Positions 42,860 to 51,092 of a DNA stretch of 56,494 nucleotides are shown piece by piece. A model generated the notes under the pieces. That model searched no databases, was not told where the DNA came from, and was given only the letters and a program-made list of their open reading frames with translations. How positions within the stretch are numbered: position 1 is the first letter of the stretch; each line of letters opens with the position of its first letter. This stretch comes from Streptomyces roseicoloratus (GTDB lineage Bacteria; Actinomycetota; Actinomycetes; Streptomycetales; Streptomycetaceae): contig NZ_SDOY01000073.1 of the NCBI RefSeq assembly GCF_004117935.1, positions 1 through 56,494 on the forward strand, read 5' to 3'. The position numbers were made by a program, and so were the translations under genes.

Positions 42860-44836
42860 ATGGAAGAGCCGCGTCGCCTCGGCGGCCGGTACGAGCTGGG
42901 CTCGGTGCTCGGCCGTGGTGGCATGGCCGAGGTGTACCTCGCGCACGACACCCGGCTCGGCCGCACCGTCGCCGTGAAGACGCTGCGGGCCGACCTCGCC
43001 CGTGACCCGTCCTTCCAGGCCCGGTTCCGCCGGGAGGCCCAGTCCGCCGCCTCGCTCAACCACCCGGCGATCGTCGCCGTCTACGACACCGGCGAGGACT
43101 ACGTCGACGGGGTCTCCATCCCGTACATCGTGATGGAGTACGTCGACGGGTCGACCCTGCGTGAGCTGCTGCACTCCGGGCGCAAGCTGCTGCCCGAGCG
43201 CACGCTGGAGATGACCGTCGGCATCCTGCAGGCGCTGGAGTACTCGCACCGCGCCGGGATCGTGCACCGCGACATCAAGCCGGCGAACGTCATGCTGACG
43301 CGCACCGGCCAGGTGAAGGTCATGGACTTCGGCATCGCGCGCGCCATGGGCGACGCGGGCATGACCATGACGCAGACCGCCGCGGTGATCGGCACGGCCC
43401 AGTACCTCTCCCCGGAGCAGGCCAAGGGCGAGCAGGTCGACGCCCGCTCCGACCTGTACTCCACGGGCTGCCTGCTGTACGAACTGCTGACCGTCCGGCC
43501 GCCGTTCATCGGCGACTCCCCGGTCGCCGTCGCCTACCAGCACGTGCGCGAGGAGCCGCAGGCGCCGAGCGTCTTCGACCCCGAGATCACGCCCGAGATG
43601 GACGCCATCGTCCTGAAGGCGCTGGTCAAGGACCCCGACTACCGCTACCAGTCCGCCGACGAGATGCGCGCGGACATCGAGGCGTGCCTCGACGGCCAGC
43701 CGGTCGCGGCGACCGCGGCGATGGGCGCCGTCGGGTACGGCGGCGGTTACGGCGGTGGCTACGCGCCGGAGGACCAGCCGACGACGGCCCTGCGCCAGGC
43801 GGACCCCGCCGGCCAGACCACCATGCTGCCGCCGATGAACCCGGACGACGGCGGATACGGCTACGACGACCGCCCGGACCGCCGCCGCCAGAAGAAGTCG
43901 AGCACCTCGACGATCCTGCTGGTCCTCGCGGGCATCCTGGTCCTGGTCGGCGCGATCCTCATCGGCCGCTCGATCTTCGACACCAAGGACGGCGCCGACC
44001 AGGTGCCGGTGCCGCAGTTCGTCGGCAAGACGCTGAAGGAAGCGGAGAAGCTCGCGGAGAACTCGCAGGTCAAGGTGCAGCAGTCGGGCACCGAGCGCTG
44101 CGAGCAGCCGAAGGGCGCGATCTGCAGCCAGACGCCCGCGTACACGGCGACGGCGAAGATGGACGTCGGCGAGACGATCTCCGTGGTCGTGTCGGAGGGC
44201 GCGCCGCAGGTCGAGGTCCCGGACGTCACGGACAAGTTCCAGGACAAGGCCGAGGAGCAGCTCAAGGAGAAGGGCTTCAAGGTCACCATCAAGTACGAGG
44301 AGTCCGACCAGGAAGCCGGACGGGTGCTGAAGCAGAACCCGGACGGCGGCTCGAAGGCGGAGAAGAACTCCGAGGTGACGATCACCGTCGCCAAGAAGGA
44401 GCAGTCGCAGCTGCCGGACGTCACCGGCCGCAACTACGACCAGGCCGTGCAGCAGCTCGCCCAGCTCGGCTTCACCAACGTCGCCCGCCAGGACGTGGAC
44501 TCCGAGCAGCCGCTGGGCACCGTCATCGGACAGAACCCCAACGGCAGCACCGCCCAGCCGAAGGACGTCCAGATCACGCTGAAGGTCTCCAAGGGCCCGC
44601 AGCAGCCCACGCAGGTCCAGATCCCGCAGGGCCTCCAGGGCAAGAAGTTCAACGAGGTGAAGGCCCAGCTCGAGGCCCTGCAGCTCAACGTGATCCAGCA
44701 GGGTTCGGACAAGGGCAACGCGACCGTCATGGGCACCAACCCGCAGGCCGGCGCGATGGTGAACCCGGGTGACACGGTCACCGTCTTCACCCTCGGCGGC
44801 AACAACGACGACGGCAACGGCGGCTTCTTCGACTAG
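42860..44836 (+). CDS. pknB: PASTA-domain Ser/Thr protein kinase PknB
   Basis: The 658-residue receptor kinase has a P-loop GRGGMAEVY (18-26), K40, HRDIKPAN from H136 and DFG 156-158. Its activation-loop Thr cluster, MTMTQTAAVIGTAQ, is typical of PknB. A Gly/Tyr juxtamembrane part and a transmembrane helix (about 347-370) are followed by four PASTA domains (about 380-640), which bind muropeptides and lipid II. It senses the cell wall and phosphorylates division and cell-wall proteins read by FhaA and FhaB. ATG 42860 has GGAGAAG close upstream. Last gene of the rightward cluster. Confidence 0.96.
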   Translation: MEEPRRLGGRYELGSVLGRGGMAEVYLAHDTRLGRTVAVKTLRADLARDPSFQARFRREAQSAASLNHPAIVAVYDTGEDYVDGVSIPYIVMEYVDGSTLRELLHSGRKLLPERTLEMTVGILQALEYSHRAGIVHRDIKPANVMLTRTGQVKVMDFGIARAMGDAGMTMTQTAAVIGTAQYLSPEQAKGEQVDARSDLYSTGCLLYELLTVRPPFIGDSPVAVAYQHVREEPQAPSVFDPEITPEMDAIVLKALVKDPDYRYQSADEMRADIEACLDGQPVAATAAMGAVGYGGGYGGGYAPEDQPTTALRQADPAGQTTMLPPMNPDDGGYGYDDRPDRRRQKKSSTSTILLVLAGILVLVGAILIGRSIFDTKDGADQVPVPQFVGKTLKEAEKLAENSQVKVQQSGTERCEQPKGAICSQTPAYTATAKMDVGETISVVVSEGAPQVEVPDVTDKFQDKAEEQLKEKGFKVTIKYEESDQEAGRVLKQNPDGGSKAEKNSEVTITVAKKEQSQLPDVTGRNYDQAVQQLAQLGFTNVARQDVDSEQPLGTVIGQNPNGSTAQPKDVQITLKVSKGPQQPTQVQIPQGLQGKKFNEVKAQLEALQLNVIQQGSDKGNATVMGTNPQAGAMVNPGDTVTVFTLGGNNDDGNGGFFD

Positions 44837-44867
44837 CGGGACCGTCGGGTCGACGGACCCATGGGTA

Positions 44868-44894
44868 AGCCCCGGCATCCTGGATGCCGGGGCT
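44868..44894 (+). terminator. Terminator after pknB
   Basis: AGCCCCGGCATCC and GGATGCCGGGGCT form a perfect 13-bp stem around one T, so the loop includes stem bases. Its right arm runs into a tandem repeat. Confidence 0.7.
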
Positions 44895-44956
44895 GACGTC
44901 GTCCTGGGGCTTACGTCGTGCCGGGGCTTACGTCGTGCCGGGGCTTACGTCGTCCT
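44889..44956. repeat. 17-bp tandem repeat GGGGCTTACGTCGTGCC, four copies
   Basis: Units at 44889, 44906, 44923 and 44940; the middle two are exact. The array begins inside the right arm of the pknB terminator and lies between pknB and the convergent sortase gene. A decayed unit may follow to about 44975. Confidence 0.85.
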
Positions 44957-45044
44957 GGGCCTTGCGCGGCCCTCGGGCTTCGTCACCCGTCCCCGGGCTT
45001 GCGCCGCCCTCGGGCCGGTGGCCTCGTCCCGGGCTTCGCGCGCG

Positions 45045-45722
45045 TCAGCGCAGTTCGGCCGGCGGGGTGCGGGCCGCGTCGACCTTCTCCGTGCGCTCCA
45101 GTTCGCCCCACACGATGTAGCGGTAGTCCGAGGTGTACATCGGAGTGCAGGTCGTCAGGGTGATGTAGCGGCCCGGCTTGGTCCTGCCGGACTCCTTGGG
45201 GACGGGCTGGAGGACGTCCACGTTGAACTTCGTGGTCTCCGGCAGGGTCTCGTAGACCTTGTAGACGTACCAGGTGTCCTTGGTCTCGAAGACGATCGGG
45301 TCGCCGGCCTTCAGCTTGTGGATGTTGTGGAACTTGGCGCCGTGGCCGTCGCGGTGCGCGGCGAGCGTGAAGTTGCCCTGCTCGTCCTGCGGGAGGGCGG
45401 ACTTGACCGGCTCGGTGTAGTAGCCGGCGACGCCGTTGTTGAGGGTCTTGGGGTCGGTGCCCTTCTTCACGAGCACCTCGCCGTCGCCGAAGGCCGGCAC
45501 GTGCAGGAAGCCGATGCCGTCCTTGGTGTCGAGCGCACCGGGGCCGGGGGCGGCCCAGTGGTCGCGGACCTGGTCGCCTTCCTTGTCGGCGGCGCGGTCG
45601 GCGAGGACGTTGGTCCACCACAGCGAGTAGACGACGAAGAGGCCGAGGATGAGGCCCGCGGTGATGAGGAGTTCGCCGAAGACGCTGATGATCCCGGCGA
45701 TCCGGTTGCGCGCTCGTGCCAC
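45045..45722 (-). CDS. srtE2: Class E sortase (SrtE2-like)
   Basis: The 225-residue sortase has an N-terminal membrane helix (about 12-34) and the catalytic triad H123 (AAHRDGHG), C192 (LTTCTP) and R201 (YRYIVWG). Class E enzymes join LAXTG-type surface proteins to peptidoglycan. In S. coelicolor a pair of class E sortases in this position anchors chaplins and serves aerial growth; the SrtE2 label rests on position. It ends convergent with pknB. The next sortase gene is 42 bp upstream in the same direction. Confidence 0.9.
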   Translation of the reverse strand: MARARNRIAGIISVFGELLITAGLILGLFVVYSLWWTNVLADRAADKEGDQVRDHWAAPGPGALDTKDGIGFLHVPAFGDGEVLVKKGTDPKTLNNGVAGYYTEPVKSALPQDEQGNFTLAAHRDGHGAKFHNIHKLKAGDPIVFETKDTWYVYKVYETLPETTKFNVDVLQPVPKESGRTKPGRYITLTTCTPMYTSDYRYIVWGELERTEKVDAARTPPAELR

Positions 45723-45764
45723 TAGATCGTCCCGTCGAGGTGTGGGTGGTCGCAGGTGTGGGGC

Positions 45765-46982
45765 TCAGCCTACGAGCGCGTCCGGCTTTCCCTTGTCGCG
45801 CGGGCGTTCGTCGACGAGCTTTCCCCACACGATCATGCGGTACGTGCTCGTGAACTCGGGCGTGCAGGTCGTCAGGGTGATGTAGCGGCCGGGCTTGGTG
45901 AAGCCGGAGCCCTTGGGGACCGGGTCGATGACGGAGACGTTCGACGGCGAGGTCTGCGGCAGGATGCTCGTCATCTCGTACGTGTAGTAGGCGTCGCGGG
46001 TCTCGACGACGATCGCGTCGCCGGGCTGGAGCCGGTTGACGTACCGGAACGGTTCGCCGTGGGTGTTGCGGTGGCCGGCGACGGCGAAGTTGCCCTGCTT
46101 GTCGGCGGGCATGGCGGTCTTCAACTGCCCCTCCGCGTAGTGGCCGACCATGCCCTTGTCGAGGACCTTGGTCTTGTCGATGCCTTCGGCGACGGGGACG
46201 ACGACGTCGAGCTTCGGGATGTACATGATGGCGAAGCCCTCGCCGGGCTCGAAGGCGCCCGGTTCGCGGTCGTCCTCCTGGGTCCAGGAGTTCTCGATCT
46301 TCTCCTTGGCCCTGTCCGTCTCCTGGCCGGCGAGGACGTTGGTCCACCACAGCTGGTAGGTGACGAACAGGAGCATCACCACGCCGAAGGTGATGAAGAG
46401 TTCGCCGACGACCCGGCTGAGGACGACGCCGACGCTGTCCTTGGCCGCGCGGGCGGCCCGGCGGGCCTCGACCCGGGAGAGCGGCACGGCGGGCGCCTCG
46501 GGGGCGGGCTCCGGTTCGGCGGCGGCGCCGCGGCCCTTGCGCCGGGCGGCGCGCCGGCGCTCGGCCCGCCCGGGTCCGGGCAGCGGACCGGCCGGCGGCG
46601 CGGTCTCCTCGACGGTGCGCAGCGCCATCGTCTCGGGGTCGGGCGCGGGTTCGGACACCGGCTCGTAGGACTCTTCGTACGCCGCCGCGTTCGCCGCCGC
46701 GCCGCTCGGCGTCGCGTTCGCCGCCGCGTAGGGCTGCTCGTACGGCGTCTCGTACGACTGCGCGTAAGGCTGCTCGTACGGGGCTCCGTGCGGCTCCTGT
46801 GGCCCCTGGGCGGCCTGGTGGGGCCGGTACGCCTCCGGGGCCGTGATCGGCTCGTAGACGGCCGTCTCGGCCTCGTACGGCGGCTGTGCGGGCGCTACGG
46901 GCCCGGGGCCGGGTATCTGCGGGGACTCGGGCTCCTCGGACGGCAGGTTCGCCGCCCGGAACCACGGCGAACCGGCCGTCAC
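45765..46982 (-). CDS. srtE1: Class E sortase with long N-terminal cytoplasmic region (SrtE1-like)
   Basis: GTG 46982 overlaps the pabA stop (GTGA), giving 405 residues. The first 170 or so residues are a Pro/Tyr/Glu-rich region with PYEQPY-type repeats and an Arg-rich stretch. A membrane helix (about 192-212) and the sortase fold with H304, C373 (TTCTP) and R382 follow. His-to-Cys spacing is 69, as in the other two sortases. The cytoplasmic extension is much longer than the catalytic domain needs. It resembles SrtE1 of S. coelicolor by position and sequence type. Confidence 0.9.
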   Translation of the reverse strand: MTAGSPWFRAANLPSEEPESPQIPGPGPVAPAQPPYEAETAVYEPITAPEAYRPHQAAQGPQEPHGAPYEQPYAQSYETPYEQPYAAANATPSGAAANAAAYEESYEPVSEPAPDPETMALRTVEETAPPAGPLPGPGRAERRRAARRKGRGAAAEPEPAPEAPAVPLSRVEARRAARAAKDSVGVVLSRVVGELFITFGVVMLLFVTYQLWWTNVLAGQETDRAKEKIENSWTQEDDREPGAFEPGEGFAIMYIPKLDVVVPVAEGIDKTKVLDKGMVGHYAEGQLKTAMPADKQGNFAVAGHRNTHGEPFRYVNRLQPGDAIVVETRDAYYTYEMTSILPQTSPSNVSVIDPVPKGSGFTKPGRYITLTTCTPEFTSTYRMIVWGKLVDERPRDKGKPDALVG

Positions 46983-47617
46983 GCGACGGCCTTGCCCACC
47001 ACCGGCGCCAGTCCCTCCGACCGCGCGACGGCCCCCGTGTCCCCGCACTGCTCCAGCCAGTTGGCGAGCATCAGGTGGCCGTGCTCGGTGAGCACCGACT
47101 CGGGGTGGAACTGCACGCCCTCGACGGGCAGTTCGCGGTGGCGCAGGCCCATGATGATGCCGTCCTCGGTCCGCGCGGTGACCTCGAGCTCGTCCGGCAG
47201 GGCGGCGGGCTCGGCGGCCAGCGAGTGGTAGCGGGTCGCGGTGAACGGCGAGGGCAGCCCGGCGAAGACGCCCCTGCCGCCGTGGGTGACGAGGGAGGTC
47301 TTGCCGTGCAGCAGCTCGGGCGCGCGGTCGACGACCCCGCCGTAGGCGACGGCCATGGACTGCATGCCGAGGCAGACGCCGAAGACGGGCACGCCGGTGG
47401 CCGCGCAGTGCCGCACCATGTCGATGCAGACCCCGGCCTGTTCGGGCGCACCGGGCCCGGGCGACAGGAGCACGCCGTCGAAGCCGTCCTGGGCGTGGCT
47501 GAGCTCCACCTCGTCGTTGCGGAGCACCTCGCACTCGGCGCCGAGCTGGTAGAGGTACTGCACGAGGTTGAAGACGAAGCTGTCGTAGTTGTCGACGACG
47601 AGAATTCGCGCGCTCAC
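46979..47617 (-). CDS. pabA: Aminodeoxychorismate/anthranilate synthase glutamine amidotransferase (PabA/TrpG)
   Basis: The 212-residue class I glutamine amidotransferase has DNYDSFVFNLVQYL, nucleophile C82 (GVCLGMQ) and H171/E173 (VQFHPES). It supplies ammonia to PabB or TrpE, for folate or tryptophan. Neither partner gene is nearby, so the choice of PabA is by position. GTG 47617 overlaps the small membrane protein gene stop, and its own stop overlaps the sortase start. Confidence 0.93.
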   Translation of the reverse strand: MSARILVVDNYDSFVFNLVQYLYQLGAECEVLRNDEVELSHAQDGFDGVLLSPGPGAPEQAGVCIDMVRHCAATGVPVFGVCLGMQSMAVAYGGVVDRAPELLHGKTSLVTHGGRGVFAGLPSPFTATRYHSLAAEPAALPDELEVTARTEDGIIMGLRHRELPVEGVQFHPESVLTEHGHLMLANWLEQCGDTGAVARSEGLAPVVGKAVA

Positions 47618-47775
47618 TGGCCGTCCACCGTCACATCGTTGAACGGAAGCAGAGGCTCCGCCCAGGGGAACACGTACTGGAAGAGGACGTAGACGACCGC
47701 GAGGACCAGCACGACCGAGATCAGCGCCTTCACCCAGGCGTTGCCCGGCAGGTGCCGCCAGATCCATCCGTACAT
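47614..47775 (-). CDS. Small membrane protein, 53 residues
   Basis: An ATG at 47775 opens a 53-codon frame ending TGA at 47614-47616, which overlaps the pabA GTG (GTGA). The protein begins MYGWIWRHLPGNAWVKAL, continues as one transmembrane helix (about 18-33, VVLVLAVVYVLFQYVF) and ends in a short polar tail PFNDVTVDGQ. The codon third positions are strongly G/C and the coupled overlap supports translation. It lies between two sortase genes. No function is known; a partner of the sortases is possible. Confidence 0.8.
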   Translation of the reverse strand: MYGWIWRHLPGNAWVKALISVVLVLAVVYVLFQYVFPWAEPLLPFNDVTVDGQ

Positions 47776-47839
47776 GACGTCCGCCGCCCCTTCCGTTCGT
47801 TACGGGGACCAGAGTACGGGGCGCCGGGGCGGTCGGGGG

Positions 47840-48544
47840 TCAACCGTCCGAAGCCTGTGGACGACGCAGCGCCCGCGGCCGGCCGGCCGTCACCGGCTGG
47901 GTGGCGTCCAGGTGCGCCCAGACGATCAGCCGGTGGCTGCTGCCCCACTCGGGGTCGCAGGTGGTGAGGGTGAGGTAGCGGCCGGGCCCGTCGAATCCCG
48001 ACCTGCGGGGCACGGGGTCGATCACGGCGGTGTCGGTGGGCACGGTCCGGTACGGGGCGCGGTCGACGCGGTAGGTGAACCAGGTCGTCCCGTCGGTGAG
48101 GACGACGGCGTCGCCGGGCCGCAGCCGGGGGAAGTCCTTGAAGGGGTCGCCGTAGGTGCGGCGGTGCCCGGCGACGGCGAAGTTGCCGGTCTCGCCGAGG
48201 CGCGCGGTGCCGGCGTAGTGGCCGAGGCCCTTCTTGAGGGTGTCCGTGCGGGTGCCTTCCAGGACGGGCCATTCCCAGTCCTGGCCGAGGCGCGGCACGT
48301 ACATGACGGCGAAGCCCTTGCCGTCGGCGTACGGGGCCGGGGCGGGCGCGGCGGGTTCCGCGGGCGCGGCGGCTTCGACGGGGCGTTGCGCCCACGCGCG
48401 CTGGAGGCCGTCGAGCTGGCCGGCGGTGGCGCTGCCGGCCTGGACGCCGGTCCAGTACAGGACGTACACGACGAAGAGGACGATCAGGGCGCCGACGGTG
48501 ATGCACAGCTCACTGAGGGTCCGTACGAACAGTCGCACCGTCAC
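47840..48544 (-). CDS. Third class E-type sortase
   Basis: The 234-residue protein starts at GTG 48544 (GGGGGGAG upstream). It has a membrane helix (about 12-33), an Ala/Pro linker and a sortase domain with H127 (AVAGHRRTYG), C196 (LTTCDP, where the others have CTP) and R205 (SHRLIVWAH). The H-C distance of 69 matches the other two. The D after the Cys and HR for YR suggest a different substrate or pilin-like use. It is upstream of the small membrane protein gene and downstream of the DUF881 gene, in the same direction. Confidence 0.88.
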   Translation of the reverse strand: MTVRLFVRTLSELCITVGALIVLFVVYVLYWTGVQAGSATAGQLDGLQRAWAQRPVEAAAPAEPAAPAPAPYADGKGFAVMYVPRLGQDWEWPVLEGTRTDTLKKGLGHYAGTARLGETGNFAVAGHRRTYGDPFKDFPRLRPGDAVVLTDGTTWFTYRVDRAPYRTVPTDTAVIDPVPRRSGFDGPGRYLTLTTCDPEWGSSHRLIVWAHLDATQPVTAGRPRALRRPQASDG

Positions 48545-48575
48545 CGCACCCGGCTCCCCCCGGTCAGCGCATGCG

Positions 48576-49343
48576 TCAGCTCACAGGCTTCGCGTAGTGG
48601 AGGTCCACTGTGCCCGAGTAGCCGGGCAGAGTCACCGCCTTGTGCTCGTCGACTTTCCAGCCGAGGCCGTAGGCCTTCACGTACAGCTGGTAGTTCTGCA
48701 GGGCCGGGGAGTCGGCGAGGGCCTTGCCGAGCCTGTCGCGGTCACCGACAGCGGTGATCTTGTAGGGCGGAGAGTAGACGCGGCCCTGGAGGATCAGGGT
48801 GTTGCCGACGCAGCGCACGGCGCTGGTGGAGATGAGCCGCTGGTCCATGACCTTGATGCCCTTGGCGCCGCCCTGCCACAGCGCGTTGACGACGGCCTGG
48901 AGGTCCTGCTGGTGGATGACCAGGTCGTTGGCCTGCGGCTCGGGGTAGCCGGGTGCGGCCTGGGCGTTCGGCGGGGCGTCGTTCAGGGTGACGGTGAGGC
49001 CGGGGCCGGAGGTCTCGGTGGTGCCGGCGGCGGCCTCCAGGGCCCGCAGCCGCTCGTCCTGGGCCTTGGTGGAGCCGTCGTCGCGGGCGGCGAGGGTGTC
49101 GACCCGTTGACGCAGGGCCGCGGCGGACTCGTCGAGTCCCGCGTTCTTGTGGCTGCGCTCCTCGATCAGGTCGGAGAGCCTGAGGAGGGAGGCGTCGGTG
49201 CGGAGGTTGGTGCCCTTCGCGGTGTTGAAGCTGGTGACGAAGATCAGTCCGGCCAGGGCGAAGACGGCAGCGGTGAGCACCCGGACCGGTCGCCACCTGT
49301 GGCTGCGTCCCGGCCCGGCGGGAGTGCCGGCGGAATTGCTCAA
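48576..49343 (-). CDS. DUF881 family protein
   Basis: The 255-residue protein has an N-terminal helix (about 20-41), a coiled-coil (about 55-105, LRQRVDTLAARDD) and a DUF881 domain with GPGLTVTLNDAP, NDLVIHQQDLQAVVNALWQGG and QGRVYSPPYKITAVGD. It is common beside crgA and sortase genes in actinobacteria. The start is TTG 49343, with GGGG and AGGG upstream. Role unknown; probably in the cell envelope or division. Confidence 0.9.
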   Translation of the reverse strand: MSNSAGTPAGPGRSHRWRPVRVLTAAVFALAGLIFVTSFNTAKGTNLRTDASLLRLSDLIEERSHKNAGLDESAAALRQRVDTLAARDDGSTKAQDERLRALEAAAGTTETSGPGLTVTLNDAPPNAQAAPGYPEPQANDLVIHQQDLQAVVNALWQGGAKGIKVMDQRLISTSAVRCVGNTLILQGRVYSPPYKITAVGDRDRLGKALADSPALQNYQLYVKAYGLGWKVDEHKAVTLPGYSGTVDLHYAKPVS

Positions 49344-49508
49344 CGTACCCTGATCCCCTTCGGTGCCGCGGAACCACTACGCTAACGGACGCCCGGGGGA
49401 CGCCGCGGTCCTCTGTGTCACATCCCGTTGTCACAGCCCGTCCGTCCGGCCCGGCACCAGCCACAGTTCCCTGCGCGGTCACGCAGCGCATCGACAGGAG
49501 AGTTCCTC

Positions 49509-49766
49509 GTGCCGAAGTCACGGATCCGCAAGAAGGCCGACTACACGCCGCCGCCCGCCACGAAGCAGGCCGCCGCCATCAAGCTGACCAACCGCAGCTG
49601 GGTGGCTCCGGTGATGCTGGCGCTGTTCGCCATCGGGCTGGTGTGGATCGTGGTCTTCTACGTCACCGACGGCACGCTGCCGGTCAAGTCCATCAGCAAC
49701 TGGAACATCGTCGTCGGCTTCGGCTTCATCGCCGCGGGCTTCGGTGTCTCCACGCAGTGGAAGTGA
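49509..49766 (+). CDS. crgA: Cell division protein CrgA
   Basis: The 85-residue protein starts at GTG 49509 (AGGAGAG upstream). It has two transmembrane helices (about 31-52 and 66-81) and the CrgA start [16 protein letters not shown]. CrgA interacts with FtsZ, FtsQ, FtsI and PBPs, and in Streptomyces it limits early septation. It is divergent from the DUF881 gene across 165 bp. Confidence 0.96.
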   Translation: MPKSRIRKKADYTPPPATKQAAAIKLTNRSWVAPVMLALFAIGLVWIVVFYVTDGTLPVKSISNWNIVVGFGFIAAGFGVSTQWK

Positions 49767-50033
49767 CGCGTCAAGCTCTGCCCTGAGTTATCCACAGTGT
49801 TGTGCACAGCACTGGATAACTTACGAAGATCTGTGGATAACCTCCATGGAGTTGACGCCGATACGACCACGGGAACGCCCGTTCGGGCACGTGACGCCCT
49901 CTGCCTCTGACGAAGAAGGCCTGGTCAGAGCCAGAGGGCGCGGTCATGCACAGATCAGCAGCCCTGCCGGGACACACACTGTGGATAACTCTGGGGAAAG
50001 CTTCCCGGGAAGCTCGTCCACAGCTAGCCCCGC
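49767..50033. promoter_or_regulatory. DnaA-box cluster between crgA and the rhomboid gene
   Basis: Three exact TTATCCACA 9-mers occur at 49788-49796 (plus), 49832-49840 (minus) and 49980-49988 (minus), with TCGTCCACA at 50014-50022 (plus). Weaker matches lie at 49800-49808 and 49811-49819, the latter giving an inverted-repeat arrangement with the first box. A 16-bp perfect palindrome AGCTTCCCGGGAAGCT lies at 49999-50014. No gene is seen. This density is not expected by chance in high-GC DNA. Confidence 0.7.
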
Positions 50034-50879
50034 TCAGGTGAGCGCAGCGGTCCTGCTCAGCACGAGCCCCAGGTCGATCAGCAGGATCAGCCCGCAGACC
50101 GCGTACTGCACCAGCTCCCGCCGCGCCCTCGGCGCGTGCACCAGCCCGTACGTGACGAGCGCGCCCGCCACCAGCCCGCCGACGTGCGCCTCCCAGGAGA
50201 CGCCCGGCCGGGCGAAGGTGAAGACCAGCGAGATCGCCACGAAGAGCATCACCGGGCCCATGTCGTGGCGCCGCCACCGGGCGAGCACCACCCACGCGCC
50301 GATCAGGCCGTAGACCATGCCGGACGCACCGAGCGAGGCCTGGTTCGCCGGGGAGATCAGATAGACGAGCGCCGAGCCCGAGAGACCGGAGAGCAGGCAC
50401 AGCGCCGCGTAGCGCATCCGGCCCAGCTCCGGTTCGACGATCCCGCCGATCACCCACAGGCCGACCATGTTGAAGACGAAGTGCATGGCCTCCTGGTGCA
50501 GGAAGGCCGAGGTGAACAGCCGGTACCACTCGCCGTCCGCGACCCCGACGACCTCGCCGAGCACCGGGTTGTAGGCGTAGCCGATCATGACCAGCCGGTC
50601 CACGAACCGCTCGCCGACCACCTGGGCCGCGATGAACAGACCCAGGTTGACCGCGATGAGGATCTTGGTGACGAACCGTCCGTCCGCCCTCACCCGGCCG
50701 CCGGCGATCGTCCTCGGCCGGTTGGCGTCCGGCGCGTGACCGGTGCCGGAGCCGGTGCGGACGCAGTCGGGGCACTGGAAGCCGACGGCCGCGGAGACCA
50801 TGCACTCCGGGCAGATCGGCTTCTCGCAGCGGGCGCAGCGGATGCCGGTCTCGACGTCCGGGTGTCGGTAGCAGTGCAT
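50034..50879 (-). CDS. Rhomboid family intramembrane serine protease with zinc-ribbon N-terminus
   Basis: The 281-residue protein starts with a treble-clef/zinc ribbon (residues 1-40) with C15, C18, C23, C26, C36 and C39. A rhomboid domain follows, with HFVFN at 133-137, catalytic S186 in GASGMVYG and H232 in EAHVGG, and six hydrophobic segments. It cleaves transmembrane helices of unknown substrates. It is expressed toward crgA, with the DnaA-box cluster between the gene ends. Upstream (50951) is a stem-loop that ends the cyclophilin transcript. Confidence 0.92.
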   Translation of the reverse strand: MHCYRHPDVETGIRCARCEKPICPECMVSAAVGFQCPDCVRTGSGTGHAPDANRPRTIAGGRVRADGRFVTKILIAVNLGLFIAAQVVGERFVDRLVMIGYAYNPVLGEVVGVADGEWYRLFTSAFLHQEAMHFVFNMVGLWVIGGIVEPELGRMRYAALCLLSGLSGSALVYLISPANQASLGASGMVYGLIGAWVVLARWRRHDMGPVMLFVAISLVFTFARPGVSWEAHVGGLVAGALVTYGLVHAPRARRELVQYAVCGLILLIDLGLVLSRTAALT

Positions 50880-50950
50880 CAGGGTCCTCCGAGGACGGTC
50901 GGCCGAGAGCGGTCGGCGGAGGGCGGTCGGCGGGACCGGGCCCGGCAGAT

Positions 50951-50981
50951 CGCCCCGCCCTCCTGACGGACGGGCGGGGCG
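50951..50981 (-). terminator. Terminator after the cyclophilin gene
   Basis: CGCCCCGCCC at 50951-50960 pairs with GGGCGGGGCG at 50972-50981. It is about 110 bp downstream of the leftward peptidyl-prolyl isomerase gene. Confidence 0.7.
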
Positions 50982-51003
50982 CGAAGGTTCCCGGACCCGG
51001 ACC

Positions 51004-51081
51004 GGGCCCGCCGGACGAGTCGGCAGGACGGGCCCGCCGGAGAAGTCGGCAGGACGGATCCGTCGGGCGACTCGGCGGCTC
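51004..51081. repeat. 26-bp tandem repeat, three copies
   Basis: Units begin at 51004 and 51030 (two mismatches between them), with a diverged one at 51056. The core is GGGCCCGCCGGA then CGAGTCGGCAGGAC. It lies between the cyclophilin gene end and its terminator. Confidence 0.7.
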
Positions 51082-51092
51082 CCGGCCGGGAC

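Noticed and set aside
46979..47617. TrpG of a tryptophan operon
   Set aside because: No trpE, trpD or trpC is near. The position fits the PabA-type gene beside sortases, although sequence alone does not decide.
49788..50022. oriC itself
   Set aside because: The gap is only 267 bp, with about four boxes, and dnaA/dnaN do not flank it. Streptomyces oriC has many more boxes between those genes.
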